Origin: CAZDRX01 sp964508225
GTDB taxonomy: Bacteria > Patescibacteriota > Gracilibacteria > Peribacterales > Peribacteraceae
NCBI GenBank assembly: GCA_964508225.1
Contig: CAZDRX010000009.1
Location: forward strand, 3,385 to 67,384
DNA: 64,000 nt
Direction: 5' to 3'
Both the position numbers and the translations under genes were made by a program. Below the pieces are notes generated by a model. That model searched no databases and was not told where the DNA came from. It saw only the letters and a list, made by a program, of their open reading frames with translations. This document shows positions 31,967 through 40,703 of the stretch, in pieces. Position 1 is the stretch's first letter. Each line of letters opens with the position of its first letter.

Positions 31967-34669
31967 TTATCCCTGCCGCTGTTCAATCTTTCGCTGCACC
32001 GCAGTCTCGATCTCGGTCCTGATGACCTCCTCAAGGTCACCGGATGCAGGGTCGTATCCCCAGATAGAGCGCACGATGGCCGAGCGCGCCGTATCGATGC
32101 ACGACTGGAAGAGACGCTCGTGGTCGTGTCCCTCAAGCAGGGCGGGGACGAGATCATGCGCAAGGGGAAGAAACCTGGCGATGAGCTGGGTAACAGCTTC
32201 CCGATGATCCGTAGCGTCGATACCTTGATGTGAACGAAAGGCAGCAAGAGCCTCATCGTTGAAACGCGGGACTCTGTCGTGACCTTTGAGAGAAAGATCG
32301 AGATGCATCTTGAGCAGACCGGCCGCGATGTCCGTGGGCGACCTGTTCTTACTGCGATGTGTGGCACTGCCGGTCTCCACGGGTCCCGATGCTCCTGACT
32401 CTGAGGACGGCCTCGGCGCTTTGACCGGCTGTGATTGCCGGTCGATCTCCGTCCTGATCGCATCTTCCACTGCACCCTGAACCGCCTCCTTGAAGGACTC
32501 ATACGTCACATCGTCCGTGAATTCGAAGTTCTTGGCGGCCTGCTTGAGTGCCTGATATCCGGCGTTCTGGAGAGACCTGACAGGGAAGCGCGAATCGGGA
32601 TCGTGAAGACTCTCCGCGAGCGGATACACCCACGCCATGTGCCTGCGCATGATGACCCCGATGAATTCACGGTAGTCGTAAACCTCCTCCCTGACATTCG
32701 TCGCCGCCCAGAGCATGGCAAGAGCCTCGCGCTGCTGCGCCTGCTTCTCTGCCTCCGTGTCGACCTCCGAATGCACCTTCTCTCTCTTGGGGGAAGGTGT
32801 GAAGAGCGGGTGCTTGCGGAACTCATCGCGGATTCCCTGCTCAAGGAACTGCACGAGATCACCGTGCACCATGGGATCGTAGCGATCGGCTGAGGCACGC
32901 AGAGCCGCATCCGCAAGGCGGTGACACTCGTCTGTCGGAATCTCACTCTGTCGCTCGAATTCACGGTCCTGTTCAAGAAGCTTGCCGGGAAGCATGCGAT
33001 ACCGGTCACAGACGAAATCGACGGCCTGCCGGAACGTCCAATCTGCTTTCACGGAACCGATGAGACGAAGCGTGACGGAGATGATGTAATCCTTCTGACG
33101 CTTGTCCTCGGTACGGGTGTTCACAGCAGGCGCATTCTGTACGAGCGCAAAAAGTTTCGGGCGCGTGTCGTCGATCTGAGCGGCGGGTGTCTGCGGGCGT
33201 GAAGGCACGGCCGGAATCGCAAGACTCTGTCTCATCACGGGAGCAACCAGCGGAGTCTGGGTAATCACTGTGCTTGGCTCAGGCGGAAGATCAGGCAGTG
33301 CGGCGGCCTCGGGCGGATCGATCATGACTGCTTCCGCTCTGTCCGTATCCGGCTTGGATTCTTCGGGAACAGCGGTATCGACGACGAGTGCTTCCTCGGA
33401 AGAGACAACCGTGGGCTCAGACGTCGTGACGGTGGCTTCTGGTGTGCTCTCCTGATCGCCTGCCACGGCTACGTTCTCCACCGTCCCCTGTACCGAAGCA
33501 CCTCTCACCACGAGCTCGGCATGACGAACGCGGATCATCGCGGCGAGGTGCGCAAGCATGGGATCCTTCAGCATTTCTCCCAGATCCTCGATCACCTCGG
33601 GGAGATAGCCGAATTCATCGAGTGCATCGAACTTCTTCAGGTCATCGATATTCAGCCGAGGCTTCTCGGTTGTACCGGCATCTCCGGTTGCCGGAGGAGC
33701 GGACGGATCTTTTTTCTCTGCCAGATCGGAAGGTGTGGGAACGGATGTCTTGGCTGTCCCTGCATACTTCTCCCTGTGATTCCGCCAGTAGTGATAGTTG
33801 GCCTCGGGCACATTGTACGTACGGAGAATGGCCGCAAGAGAGCCACGGGCGCCCGGCCTCGCCGCACAGTAATCCACAAATGAAACAATCTGCGCGGGGT
33901 TCCACTCCTTGTAGGAATCCGGAAGGACGGGAGCAGCGACAAGAGTCACAGCTGCCGGCACGGCCGTATTGGAACTTTCGTCGGAAGGTGGAGAAGAGGA
34001 TGGATCGGATGAAGCCACAGAAGCAGCCTCCGCTGTCGAGCGCGTCTGCAGCTTCTCACGCTGACCTTTGAGGTAGTGGTAGCGGGTTTCGGCGATGTTG
34101 TGCTCAACGCAGATTCTGCGCAGCGATCCATGCTTCTTCTCGCGCGCATCCACCTTGTCGAGGAACCGGAGTGTCTCCACAGCAGTCCAGACCGCAGGAT
34201 CTGCGGGAAGCTTTCCGTTCGTTTCGGCAGGAGAAGGTGCAAGAGGAGGATCTGCGTCCACGATCGCGAGAGCGGCATCTGCAGGGGTTTGACCGTCGCT
34301 GTTCCCCACAACCACGTCCTGCTCCACGACGACGGATGACGCTGCCGGTATGTCTACGGGCAACGCCACGACTTTGAGACGAGGTTCGGGAGCACTGGCG
34401 ACTTTCACGGCGGGCTTCACTCTGTCCTCTGCCACGGCGTGAATTCTGGCACGGAACTGTTCGATGACACCGATCACGCGCTCGCCATGAGCCTTCTCCG
34501 CCTTCTCACGGTCCTCATCCACCGATGCAAGAATATGGATCGCATAGCCCAGCGTCATCTCCTTGGGGAGCTGCAGCGAGGTTCCCGCTCTGCGCAGTTC
34601 TTCCTCCAGCGTTGGCCTGCCGTCTGCCTCAGGAAGGTGGACGGATTTGTCGACAACATGACGAACCAT
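31967..34669 (-). CDS. 900-residue protein with duplicated HTH-like and sigma-region-2-like segments
   Basis: No family is recognised for the whole protein. Two copies of an HTH-like block are visible at about 160-206 and 256-303. They share the frame GSLxxIxxxxNxxExxYHY and end in REK, 12 of 26 positions identical, like homeodomain-type or transposase-type HTH motifs. Between 305 and 500 the chain is acidic and Pro/Ala/Thr-rich. Three C-terminal segments (about 570-620, 670-745 and 825-897) recall degenerate sigma-70 region 2: helices ending in EAVQGAVEDAIRTEI and LEEVIRTEIETAVQRKI. No signal peptide or membrane helix is seen. It is probably a DNA-associated or polymerase-associated protein. 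It is convergent with the histone-like gene, and the two genes are 57 nt apart. Confidence 0.75.
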   Translation of the reverse strand: MVRHVVDKSVHLPEADGRPTLEEELRRAGTSLQLPKEMTLGYAIHILASVDEDREKAEKAHGERVIGVIEQFRARIHAVAEDRVKPAVKVASAPEPRLKVVALPVDIPAASSVVVEQDVVVGNSDGQTPADAALAIVDADPPLAPSPAETNGKLPADPAVWTAVETLRFLDKVDAREKKHGSLRRICVEHNIAETRYHYLKGQREKLQTRSTAEAASVASSDPSSSPPSDESSNTAVPAAVTLVAAPVLPDSYKEWNPAQIVSFVDYCAARPGARGSLAAILRTYNVPEANYHYWRNHREKYAGTAKTSVPTPSDLAEKKDPSAPPATGDAGTTEKPRLNIDDLKKFDALDEFGYLPEVIEDLGEMLKDPMLAHLAAMIRVRHAELVVRGASVQGTVENVAVAGDQESTPEATVTTSEPTVVSSEEALVVDTAVPEESKPDTDRAEAVMIDPPEAAALPDLPPEPSTVITQTPLVAPVMRQSLAIPAVPSRPQTPAAQIDDTRPKLFALVQNAPAVNTRTEDKRQKDYIISVTLRLIGSVKADWTFRQAVDFVCDRYRMLPGKLLEQDREFERQSEIPTDECHRLADAALRASADRYDPMVHGDLVQFLEQGIRDEFRKHPLFTPSPKREKVHSEVDTEAEKQAQQREALAMLWAATNVREEVYDYREFIGVIMRRHMAWVYPLAESLHDPDSRFPVRSLQNAGYQALKQAAKNFEFTDDVTYESFKEAVQGAVEDAIRTEIDRQSQPVKAPRPSSESGASGPVETGSATHRSKNRSPTDIAAGLLKMHLDLSLKGHDRVPRFNDEALAAFRSHQGIDATDHREAVTQLIARFLPLAHDLVPALLEGHDHERLFQSCIDTARSAIVRSIWGYDPASGDLEEVIRTEIETAVQRKIEQRQG

Positions 34670-34753
34670 GGAGGCGGAGCGTATCGGAAATTATGACCTT
34701 CGCAAGGATCAGAAAGAGAGCGAGCCGGAAATCTGCGAGTCACTCACGAAAGA

Positions 34754-35968
34754 TCACTCGTAACGCAAAGCTTCCATCGGACTGAGAAGCGACGCCTTGC
34801 GTGCCGGATACAGACCGAAGATGAGTCCGGTTCCGACCGCCATGATGAGCGCGAGGATGATGGACCAGCCCGAGAGTGCAAACGTGATGGCTCCGAGAAC
34901 CTTGGCCGCGACCTGTGTCAGGAACCATCCGAGGAAGACACCGATGATGAGACCAATCACTCCCCCGCTCACCGTGAGGCTGACGGCCTCGAAGAGAAAC
35001 TGGAGGAGGATGTCCTTCCGCGTGGCTCCGAGCGCTTTCCTGAGGCCGATCTCTTTCGTCCGTTCGGTGACGGACACGAGCATGATGTTCATGATGCCGA
35101 TCCCGCCAACGAGGAGACTGATGGCAGCGACGAGCGCAAGGAACACGGTCAGACCGAGTGTGACGGCACCGATCGTCTCGGTAGCCTGTTCGGCACTGCG
35201 TGCCATGAAGTCGTCCTTGTCCGGATCGTTCTCCGGATTCTTGATATGGTGACGCTGCCTGAGCAACTCGGTGATGTCCTGCTTGCCGAGCTCGGGATCT
35301 CCGATGGAATGCATCGCGACGTAGCTGAGCGTGCGCTGTCCGGTGACGGCACGCGCCGTGGTGAACGGGACGAGGACCATCTTGTCGAAATCCTGCAGGA
35401 GGAGCGACCCCTTGAACTGGAGCACACCGACGACCGTAAACGACGAATCCCCGATCGTGATCCGTTTGCCGAGAGGCTCCGCATTACCGAACAGATCTTC
35501 TGCAGTCAGTGAGCCGATGACGGCGACGCTGAGCGCACCCTGCTCGTCGCTGTCATCCAGTTCGCGCCCCTGCGCCACCGTGAGCCCGTAGATTTTGGAG
35601 AAATCATGCGGCGCGCCGAAAATGAGCGGTGTCACCTCCTCCTTGCCGTACGTGATCGTCTTGCCGACGAGGATGACTGGTGACACATCCTCCACGGTGG
35701 AGAGTCCTTTGATCGCGATATAGTCGTCGTACGTCAGACTGTTGAGGTTCCCGCCGAACTTCTCCAGTCCGGACGGAATGATCTCCAGCATGTTGGTCCC
35801 GATGGACTCGATTTGTGTGAGGATGTAGTTCTGGAACGTCTTGCCCATCGAGACCATGAGCACGACAGAGGCGACACCGATGATGATGCCGAGCATGGTG
35901 AGCAGCGACCGGTTCTTGTTGACCAGAATCGCTTTGGCAGCCGCGCGGGTGGTATCTGAGAGGAGCAT
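34754..35968 (-). CDS. MacB/FtsX-like ABC transporter permease (second of two)
   Basis: The 404-residue permease has a first transmembrane helix at about 20-45 (RSLLTMLGIIIGVASVVLMVSMG), a MacB-type periplasmic domain (about 50-270) and three C-terminal helices (about 285-395) of the FtsX fold, with MNIMLVSVTERTKEIGLRKALGA before the second. It ends LSPMEALRYE, exactly like its neighbour. It lies 3 nt after the other permease gene, so the two arose by duplication and probably form a heterodimer. In a cell with one membrane the pair would export a peptide, lipid or drug. Confidence 0.93.
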   Translation of the reverse strand: MLLSDTTRAAAKAILVNKNRSLLTMLGIIIGVASVVLMVSMGKTFQNYILTQIESIGTNMLEIIPSGLEKFGGNLNSLTYDDYIAIKGLSTVEDVSPVILVGKTITYGKEEVTPLIFGAPHDFSKIYGLTVAQGRELDDSDEQGALSVAVIGSLTAEDLFGNAEPLGKRITIGDSSFTVVGVLQFKGSLLLQDFDKMVLVPFTTARAVTGQRTLSYVAMHSIGDPELGKQDITELLRQRHHIKNPENDPDKDDFMARSAEQATETIGAVTLGLTVFLALVAAISLLVGGIGIMNIMLVSVTERTKEIGLRKALGATRKDILLQFLFEAVSLTVSGGVIGLIIGVFLGWFLTQVAAKVLGAITFALSGWSIILALIMAVGTGLIFGLYPARKASLLSPMEALRYE

Positions 35969-35971
35969 GAA

Positions 35972-37198
35972 TTATTCGTAACGGAGGGCTTCGATGGGAT
36001 GGAGGCTGGCGGCGTAGCGCGCGGGAGAGAGTCCGAAGACGACGCCCGTGATCATCGACATGAAGAAGGAGGCGATGATGGCCTGCATGGAGACCGCAAA
36101 TGCGTACGTGACGAGAAGTTTCTTCACGATGAGCGCAATGAGGTACGCAAGCCCGATCCCGCCGACGATGCCGATCATGCCACCGAGCACCGTAAGGATC
36201 ACGGCTTCGGTGAGGAATTGGAGGAGGATATCCCTGCGCATGGCTCCCAGGGCTTTGCGGAGTCCGATCTCCTGTGTGCGCTCCGAGACGGAGACAAGCA
36301 TGATGTTCATGATCCCGATGCCGCCGACGATGAGGGAGATGGCGGCGATGGTGGTGATGAACATCGTGAGTCCGACGGAGACGGAGCCGAGAATCTGGTT
36401 CGCCTGTTCCGAAGAGTGCACGACGAAGTCGTCTTTCTTCTCATCGTCCTTCGGGTTGTCGATGCCGTGGCGGCGGCGGAGGAGCGACTTCACATCGTCG
36501 AACGCGAGATCGAAGCTGCCGGTCGCAAGCATGGTGAGATAGTTCAGATGCTTCTGACCCGTGACTTCCTTCGCCACCGTGAAGGGGACGTAAATGCGTT
36601 CGTCGGCATTCTGGAAGAACTGCGAGCCGATGGGTTTGGCCACACCGACGACGGTGAAGTGATTGTCCCCGACCCTCAGACGCTTCCCGAGCGGATCGGT
36701 GTTGCCGAAAAACTTCTCCGCAGTGTCATGTCCGAGCACGGCATAGGCCTTGCCGCCGTCGATATCGTCCTTGTCGAGGAGGCGACCTTCGGCGGGGCTG
36801 ATGTTCTGGTTCTTGAAGAAATTCTCCACGACACCGAACACCTGCGGCGTGCCCTCGACGCTGCCGTACGACGTGGTGCCGGGGATGAAGATGACAGGTG
36901 CGACACTCGCGATCGTCCGGAGCTGCTCGAGCTCACGGAGATCCTCGAACGTGAGGCTGTCGTGACCGGCCGAAATGGCAGCGGCTCCGCCCCCCTGTGT
37001 GCCGGGGAAGATCACCATGCTCTTCGGGCCGAGACTTGAGATCTGGCTGAGGATGACGCCCTCCATACTCTGACCGACGGAACTCATGAGGACGACCGCA
37101 CCGACACCGATGATGATGCCGAGCATCGTGAGAAGGGAGCGCATCGGATTCACGGTCACGCCCTTCAGAGAGGCACGCAGGGAATCGCGGAATGTCAT
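35972..37198 (-). CDS. MacB/FtsX-like ABC transporter permease (first of two)
   Basis: The 408-residue protein has the same plan as the downstream permease: helix 1 (about 18-44, MRSLLTMLGIIIGVGAVVLMSS), a large extracytoplasmic domain, and three C-terminal helices following MLVSVSERTQEIGLRKALGA. It ends HPIEALRYE. The two copies are clearly paralogous, but their extracytoplasmic domains differ. Its ATG begins 2 nt after the stop of the ATPase gene, so the operon is tightly coupled. Confidence 0.93.
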   Translation of the reverse strand: MTFRDSLRASLKGVTVNPMRSLLTMLGIIIGVGAVVLMSSVGQSMEGVILSQISSLGPKSMVIFPGTQGGGAAAISAGHDSLTFEDLRELEQLRTIASVAPVIFIPGTTSYGSVEGTPQVFGVVENFFKNQNISPAEGRLLDKDDIDGGKAYAVLGHDTAEKFFGNTDPLGKRLRVGDNHFTVVGVAKPIGSQFFQNADERIYVPFTVAKEVTGQKHLNYLTMLATGSFDLAFDDVKSLLRRRHGIDNPKDDEKKDDFVVHSSEQANQILGSVSVGLTMFITTIAAISLIVGGIGIMNIMLVSVSERTQEIGLRKALGAMRRDILLQFLTEAVILTVLGGMIGIVGGIGLAYLIALIVKKLLVTYAFAVSMQAIIASFFMSMITGVVFGLSPARYAASLHPIEALRYE

Positions 37199-37200
37199 GA

Positions 37201-37932
37201 TTATTTCAGGGAATCGGTGGTGCCGGCCATGACACGCTTGAAATCGGAAGAGTCGCTGAAGATGCGTCCGTCCTTGATATGGACGATGCGCCTCGCATGT
37301 TCCGCAGTCGTACGCTCGTGCGTGACGAGAATGATCGTGTGTCCTTCTTCATTCAGCTTCTGGAGTGCCTGCATGACGGCAACACCGGAGGCCGAGTCCA
37401 GGTTTCCTGTCGGCTCATCCGCGAAGATCACATCGGGATCGGTCACGAGAGAACGCGCAATGGCCACGCGCTGTTTCTGTCCACCGGAGAGCTGGTTGCT
37501 GAGATATCCCTTGCGATCACCGAGACCGACGATTTCGATCGCCCTCATCGCGCGCTTCTCACGTTCGGCCACGGGAATCGCGGGATGGTAGAGGAGCGGG
37601 AGCATGACATTCTCGAGCACTGTGGTGCGCGGAAGGAGATTGAACGCCTGAAAGACAAAGCTCACGCGCGTCGCGCGGATACGTGCGAGTTCGTCGTCAT
37701 TGAATGCCTGCGTGATCTGACCCTGAAAGAGATACCGGCCTGACGTGTAACTGTCGAGGAAGCCGAGGATGTGCATGAGTGTGGACTTGCCGGAGCCGGA
37801 CGGGCCCATGATCGCGACGAACTCGCCCTTCTCGATCTTCATATTGATATCGAAGAGCACGGGCGTAACGACTTGGTCGTTCACGTACGACTTGCAGAGA
37901 TCCCGGGTTTCGATGAGAGGAACGTTGGCCAT
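37201..37932 (-). CDS. ABC transporter ATP-binding protein (MacB/LolD type)
   Basis: The 243-residue ATPase has the Walker A motif GPSGSGKSTLMHILG, a Q-loop in FVFQAFNLLPRTTVLENVMLPL, the signature LSGGQKQRVAIARSL, Walker B in PDVIFADEPTGNLD and the His switch in ILVTHE. The FQAFNLLP and DEPTGNLD wording is typical of the MacB/LolD subfamily that drives FtsX-fold permeases. The start codon shares an A with the stop of the adaptor gene (TAATG), so translation is coupled. It energises the two permeases downstream. Confidence 0.95.
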   Translation of the reverse strand: MANVPLIETRDLCKSYVNDQVVTPVLFDINMKIEKGEFVAIMGPSGSGKSTLMHILGFLDSYTSGRYLFQGQITQAFNDDELARIRATRVSFVFQAFNLLPRTTVLENVMLPLLYHPAIPVAEREKRAMRAIEIVGLGDRKGYLSNQLSGGQKQRVAIARSLVTDPDVIFADEPTGNLDSASGVAVMQALQKLNEEGHTIILVTHERTTAEHARRIVHIKDGRIFSDSSDFKRVMAGTTDSLK

Positions 37933-39728
37933 TACTGTTTGATGAGAACAATCACGGTTTCTCCCTCTTTGATACCGGTGACTTCGAGCTGACCGCCTTC
38001 GCCTTCCATACCCGTATCCACGGAGCGCTCGTCGTAATTCACGCCGTCATCTTTGAGGATGCGGACGACCTTCGTGCCATCGGCCTTCTCGACAACGGAG
38101 CGCAGCGGCACGGAGACGACATCGGATCTGAATCCTGTAACCACCTCGGCATCGCCGGTCATACCGACTTTGAAGTTCTCCATCACGGTCGTGAAGTCGA
38201 GCTTGATGCGGTACTTCGAGACGCCGTCTTTGTCCGTCGAGGCCGTATCGATCTCATTCACACGGAGATCGAACGGCATGCCGCGGAACGCGTCGAGGAC
38301 GACCGAGCCGCTCATGCCGAGCTGCACCTTGGGAATGTCCACTTCGGAGAGGAACATCTCGATGCGGTACGGCGAATTGCCGAGCATGGTGACGGAAGCC
38401 TCTGCGGAGGGACGGATTTCGCCGACTTTCACATTCACCTTCGTGACGAGCCCGTCCACGGGAGCGATGAGAATCGTATCGTGGAACTGGGAAGCCGCTC
38501 TCGCGAGATCGGCCTGTGCCTGATTCACACGGGCACGCGCGGCATCGATATCAGTCTGACGTGCGCCGGCCTTCTTCAGATCCAGCTGTGCCTGATCGAT
38601 CTGCAGAGATGTCTGGTACGTGAGAATATCAGCCTTGGCTTTGTCGCGGACACCCTGCGTACTCACGATCTGCGCCTGCTGCGCGGAGATGCGCGTGTCG
38701 TACGTGGCCGACGCGTCCTGAAAGGACTTCGTGGTGGAGTCCATCGTGGAGAGCGCCGTCTGGACGTAGGACTTCTGTGTGGCGATCGTCGTCTTGTTCG
38801 TCTCCTTCGAGGTGTTCGTAAAGTAGCTCGTGAGCTGGAGTGTGGAGACAATGTCGTATGCACGGTTCATGATGTCCGTCGTATTGGAGACGGCACTGCG
38901 TGCCTGACCGAGCTTCTGGAGCGCGTCCGTATAACTCGCCGGCGCACTGTTCATCTGAAGCGAGGAGATCGTGACGAGCATCGACTGCATGTTGGCCTGC
39001 AGCGAGTCGTAGCCCGCCGGCGAACCTTTCACGACGGCATCGTTGACATCGTTGGCGCTAAAGACTCCCTGTACGGCCTGGATCGCCGTCTTCGACGTTG
39101 CAAGCTGCTGCGAGATGATGCTTCCCACCGTGCCGACCTGACCCGAGAGGGACGTGTCGGCTTCACGCTTGAGTGCATCGAGTTGTTCCTGCGCGGTCTT
39201 CAGTCCGTCCTCGGCATTCCGGAGCGTCTGCTGCGCGCCTTCGAGCGAGGCCTTCTTGTTGGCCACCGATGCCTCGGCGATGAGGATGTCCTCGGGGCGG
39301 CTTCCTTCCTGCAGTGCCTGAAGCGCTGCCTTCGCCGACTGCACCGAAGCGCTCGCACTGGCTACGCTCGCCGCGAGTGTGCCGGAACGCAGTGCTGCCA
39401 GCTTCTGTCCTGCCTTCACACGATCACCTTCTTTCACATACACACCGGCGACGACATCAAGTGTCGGAAACTGGAGAGCGAGATCCTTCTCGGAGACGAC
39501 TGTACCGACAGCTTCCACCGTCTGTTTCAGGTCGCCGCGGAGAGCGGCGGCCGTGACATAGACAGGCTTGGACGGCCTCGTGATGCCATACACCGCAAAG
39601 GCGATGAGCAGAACAACCGATGAAGCAATCGTGACCTTGAGGTGCTTTCTGAGGAAGCGGAGGATCACGAGGAGCTTGGACCAGAAAAGTCCGAGGAGAG
39701 AGAGCGTGCGGGAGAGAACAGCGTGCAT
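37932..39728 (-). CDS. MacA/HlyD-type efflux adaptor protein
   Basis: The 598-residue protein has an N-terminal transmembrane helix (about 30-50, VTIASSVVLLIAFAVYGI), a biotinyl-lipoyl-like half domain (TVEAVGTVVSEKDLAL), a very long coiled-coil hairpin (about 110-410, rich in Ala, Gln, Lys) and a C-terminal beta-barrel and lipoyl half (ILIAPVDGLVTKVNVKVGE, PYRIEMFLSEVDIPKVQLG). Membrane-fusion proteins normally bridge to TolC; no outer-membrane protein is seen here, and single-membrane bacteria use such adaptors to guide or gate export. The coiled coil is about 300 residues, longer than in MacA. It sits between marR and the ATPase gene in the same operon. Confidence 0.92.
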   Translation of the reverse strand: MHAVLSRTLSLLGLFWSKLLVILRFLRKHLKVTIASSVVLLIAFAVYGITRPSKPVYVTAAALRGDLKQTVEAVGTVVSEKDLALQFPTLDVVAGVYVKEGDRVKAGQKLAALRSGTLAASVASASASVQSAKAALQALQEGSRPEDILIAEASVANKKASLEGAQQTLRNAEDGLKTAQEQLDALKREADTSLSGQVGTVGSIISQQLATSKTAIQAVQGVFSANDVNDAVVKGSPAGYDSLQANMQSMLVTISSLQMNSAPASYTDALQKLGQARSAVSNTTDIMNRAYDIVSTLQLTSYFTNTSKETNKTTIATQKSYVQTALSTMDSTTKSFQDASATYDTRISAQQAQIVSTQGVRDKAKADILTYQTSLQIDQAQLDLKKAGARQTDIDAARARVNQAQADLARAASQFHDTILIAPVDGLVTKVNVKVGEIRPSAEASVTMLGNSPYRIEMFLSEVDIPKVQLGMSGSVVLDAFRGMPFDLRVNEIDTASTDKDGVSKYRIKLDFTTVMENFKVGMTGDAEVVTGFRSDVVSVPLRSVVEKADGTKVVRILKDDGVNYDERSVDTGMEGEGGQLEVTGIKEGETVIVLIKQ

Positions 39729-39757
39729 AAACAGAGAGGATACGGGGGTACTGGAAG

Positions 39758-40195
39758 CTAAGACGAAGTACGGGCGATAACCTTGCGGAGAATCTGGAGC
39801 AGAGCCTCCTGATCAGCGGCCGGAAGTTTGCCGAGGATTTCGGCGAAGATCTTACGGCGTTCGGTCATTTTCCGCTTGAGAATTTTCATGCCGCTGGGAG
39901 AAATACTCAGCCGGACGAGACGGCGGTTGATTTCATCATGGACGCGGGCGACGTAGCCGAGCTTCACAAGACGGTCGATGAACGAGGTCGCAGAAGGCGA
40001 GGTGACACGGAGGGCATCAGCGAGTTCCTTCATCGTGATGCCGGGCTTCTCCTGAATAACGAGAAGAGCATGAAGCTGACCCATGTGAATCTCTCCCGTA
40101 TCGCACATGAGCATGCGCTTGCGCATGACACGACCGAGGTCGTACACGGACTGCATGAGGCCGTCGATACCGGTGTCAGAGACGGTTTGAGTCAT
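39758..40195 (-). CDS. MarR-family transcriptional regulator
   Basis: The 145-residue protein has a winged helix (about 45-95): the recognition part reads TMKELADALRVTSPSATSFIDRLVKLGYVAR, and the wing DEINRRLVRLSISPSG. Flanking helices would form the dimer interface. MarR proteins repress efflux genes until a ligand binds. The gene heads the exporter operon, and a perfect ACTTAG/CTAAGT inverted repeat overlaps its promoter, so it probably represses itself and the pump. The ATG at 40195 was chosen over a GTG two codons upstream. The ligand is unknown. Confidence 0.93.
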   Translation of the reverse strand: MTQTVSDTGIDGLMQSVYDLGRVMRKRMLMCDTGEIHMGQLHALLVIQEKPGITMKELADALRVTSPSATSFIDRLVKLGYVARVHDEINRRLVRLSISPSGMKILKRKMTERRKIFAEILGKLPAADQEALLQILRKVIARTSS

Positions 40196-40199
40196 AAAC

Positions 40200-40241
40200 A
40201 CTTAGATGGCCTAAGTATAAGGATCATGAATCGAATGTCAA
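40200..40241 (-). promoter_or_regulatory. MarR promoter with overlapping operator
   Basis: On the minus strand, TTGACA (40236-40241), a 16-nt spacer and TATACT (40214-40219) make the strongest promoter in the window. The perfect inverted repeat ACTTAG-5-CTAAGT (40200-40216) overlaps the -10 box and the start point (about 40207). That is where a MarR dimer would block initiation. The predicted leader is about 12 nt. Confidence 0.75.
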
Positions 40242-40307
40242 TCCCGTCTCCCCTGAGATGGATGATTTGTTTGACATGGCGGTGTCTGTCCTCAAAAATG
40301 CCTGCCA

Positions 40308-40703
40308 ATGTACAAGCATCTTGAAGGTGATTACACCGGCGAAATCGTCCTGAAGGTGAAAGCCGACGCGAATCCGTATCTGGTGATGAATAACATTGCT
40401 TCGCACTGCAGGATCCCGGACAACCAATTCGTCGTTGATCCGGACAGGCTTGCCCGTCCCGAAGAGCGTGGTCAGCACGAGAAGGAGATCCACTTCACTC
40501 TCACCTGGCAGCGGGTGGACGCCGAGCTCTCGGAAATCCGTAGGAGATTCTTCGAAGCCATCACCAAAATACCGGTTGTCGCGGATGCCTTCGTGGAACT
40601 TGTGAAATTCGACGTGCTCACGGCCGAGCAGGTGCTGCAACAGAGAGCCGAGAAAGCTCGGCAAGCGCCTCCGCCACGGCTTGCTCGACTGGACGCAGCG
40701 TAA
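40308..40703 (+). CDS. Hypothetical protein (131 aa)
   Basis: The 131-residue protein has no signal peptide or membrane helix. It seems to be alpha/beta at the front (HLEGDYTGEIVLKVKADANP) and helical behind (LSEIRRRFFEAITKIPVV). I do not recognise it. The last 86 nt overlap the 3' end of the convergent SDR gene, and the final Pro/Arg-rich residues may be non-functional read-through into that gene. A TTGACA at 40271-40276 with a weak -10 lies upstream, so an independent promoter is possible. The gene diverges from marR. Confidence 0.55.
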   Translation: MYKHLEGDYTGEIVLKVKADANPYLVMNNIASHCRIPDNQFVVDPDRLARPEERGQHEKEIHFTLTWQRVDAELSEIRRRFFEAITKIPVVADAFVELVKFDVLTAEQVLQQRAEKARQAPPPRLARLDAA

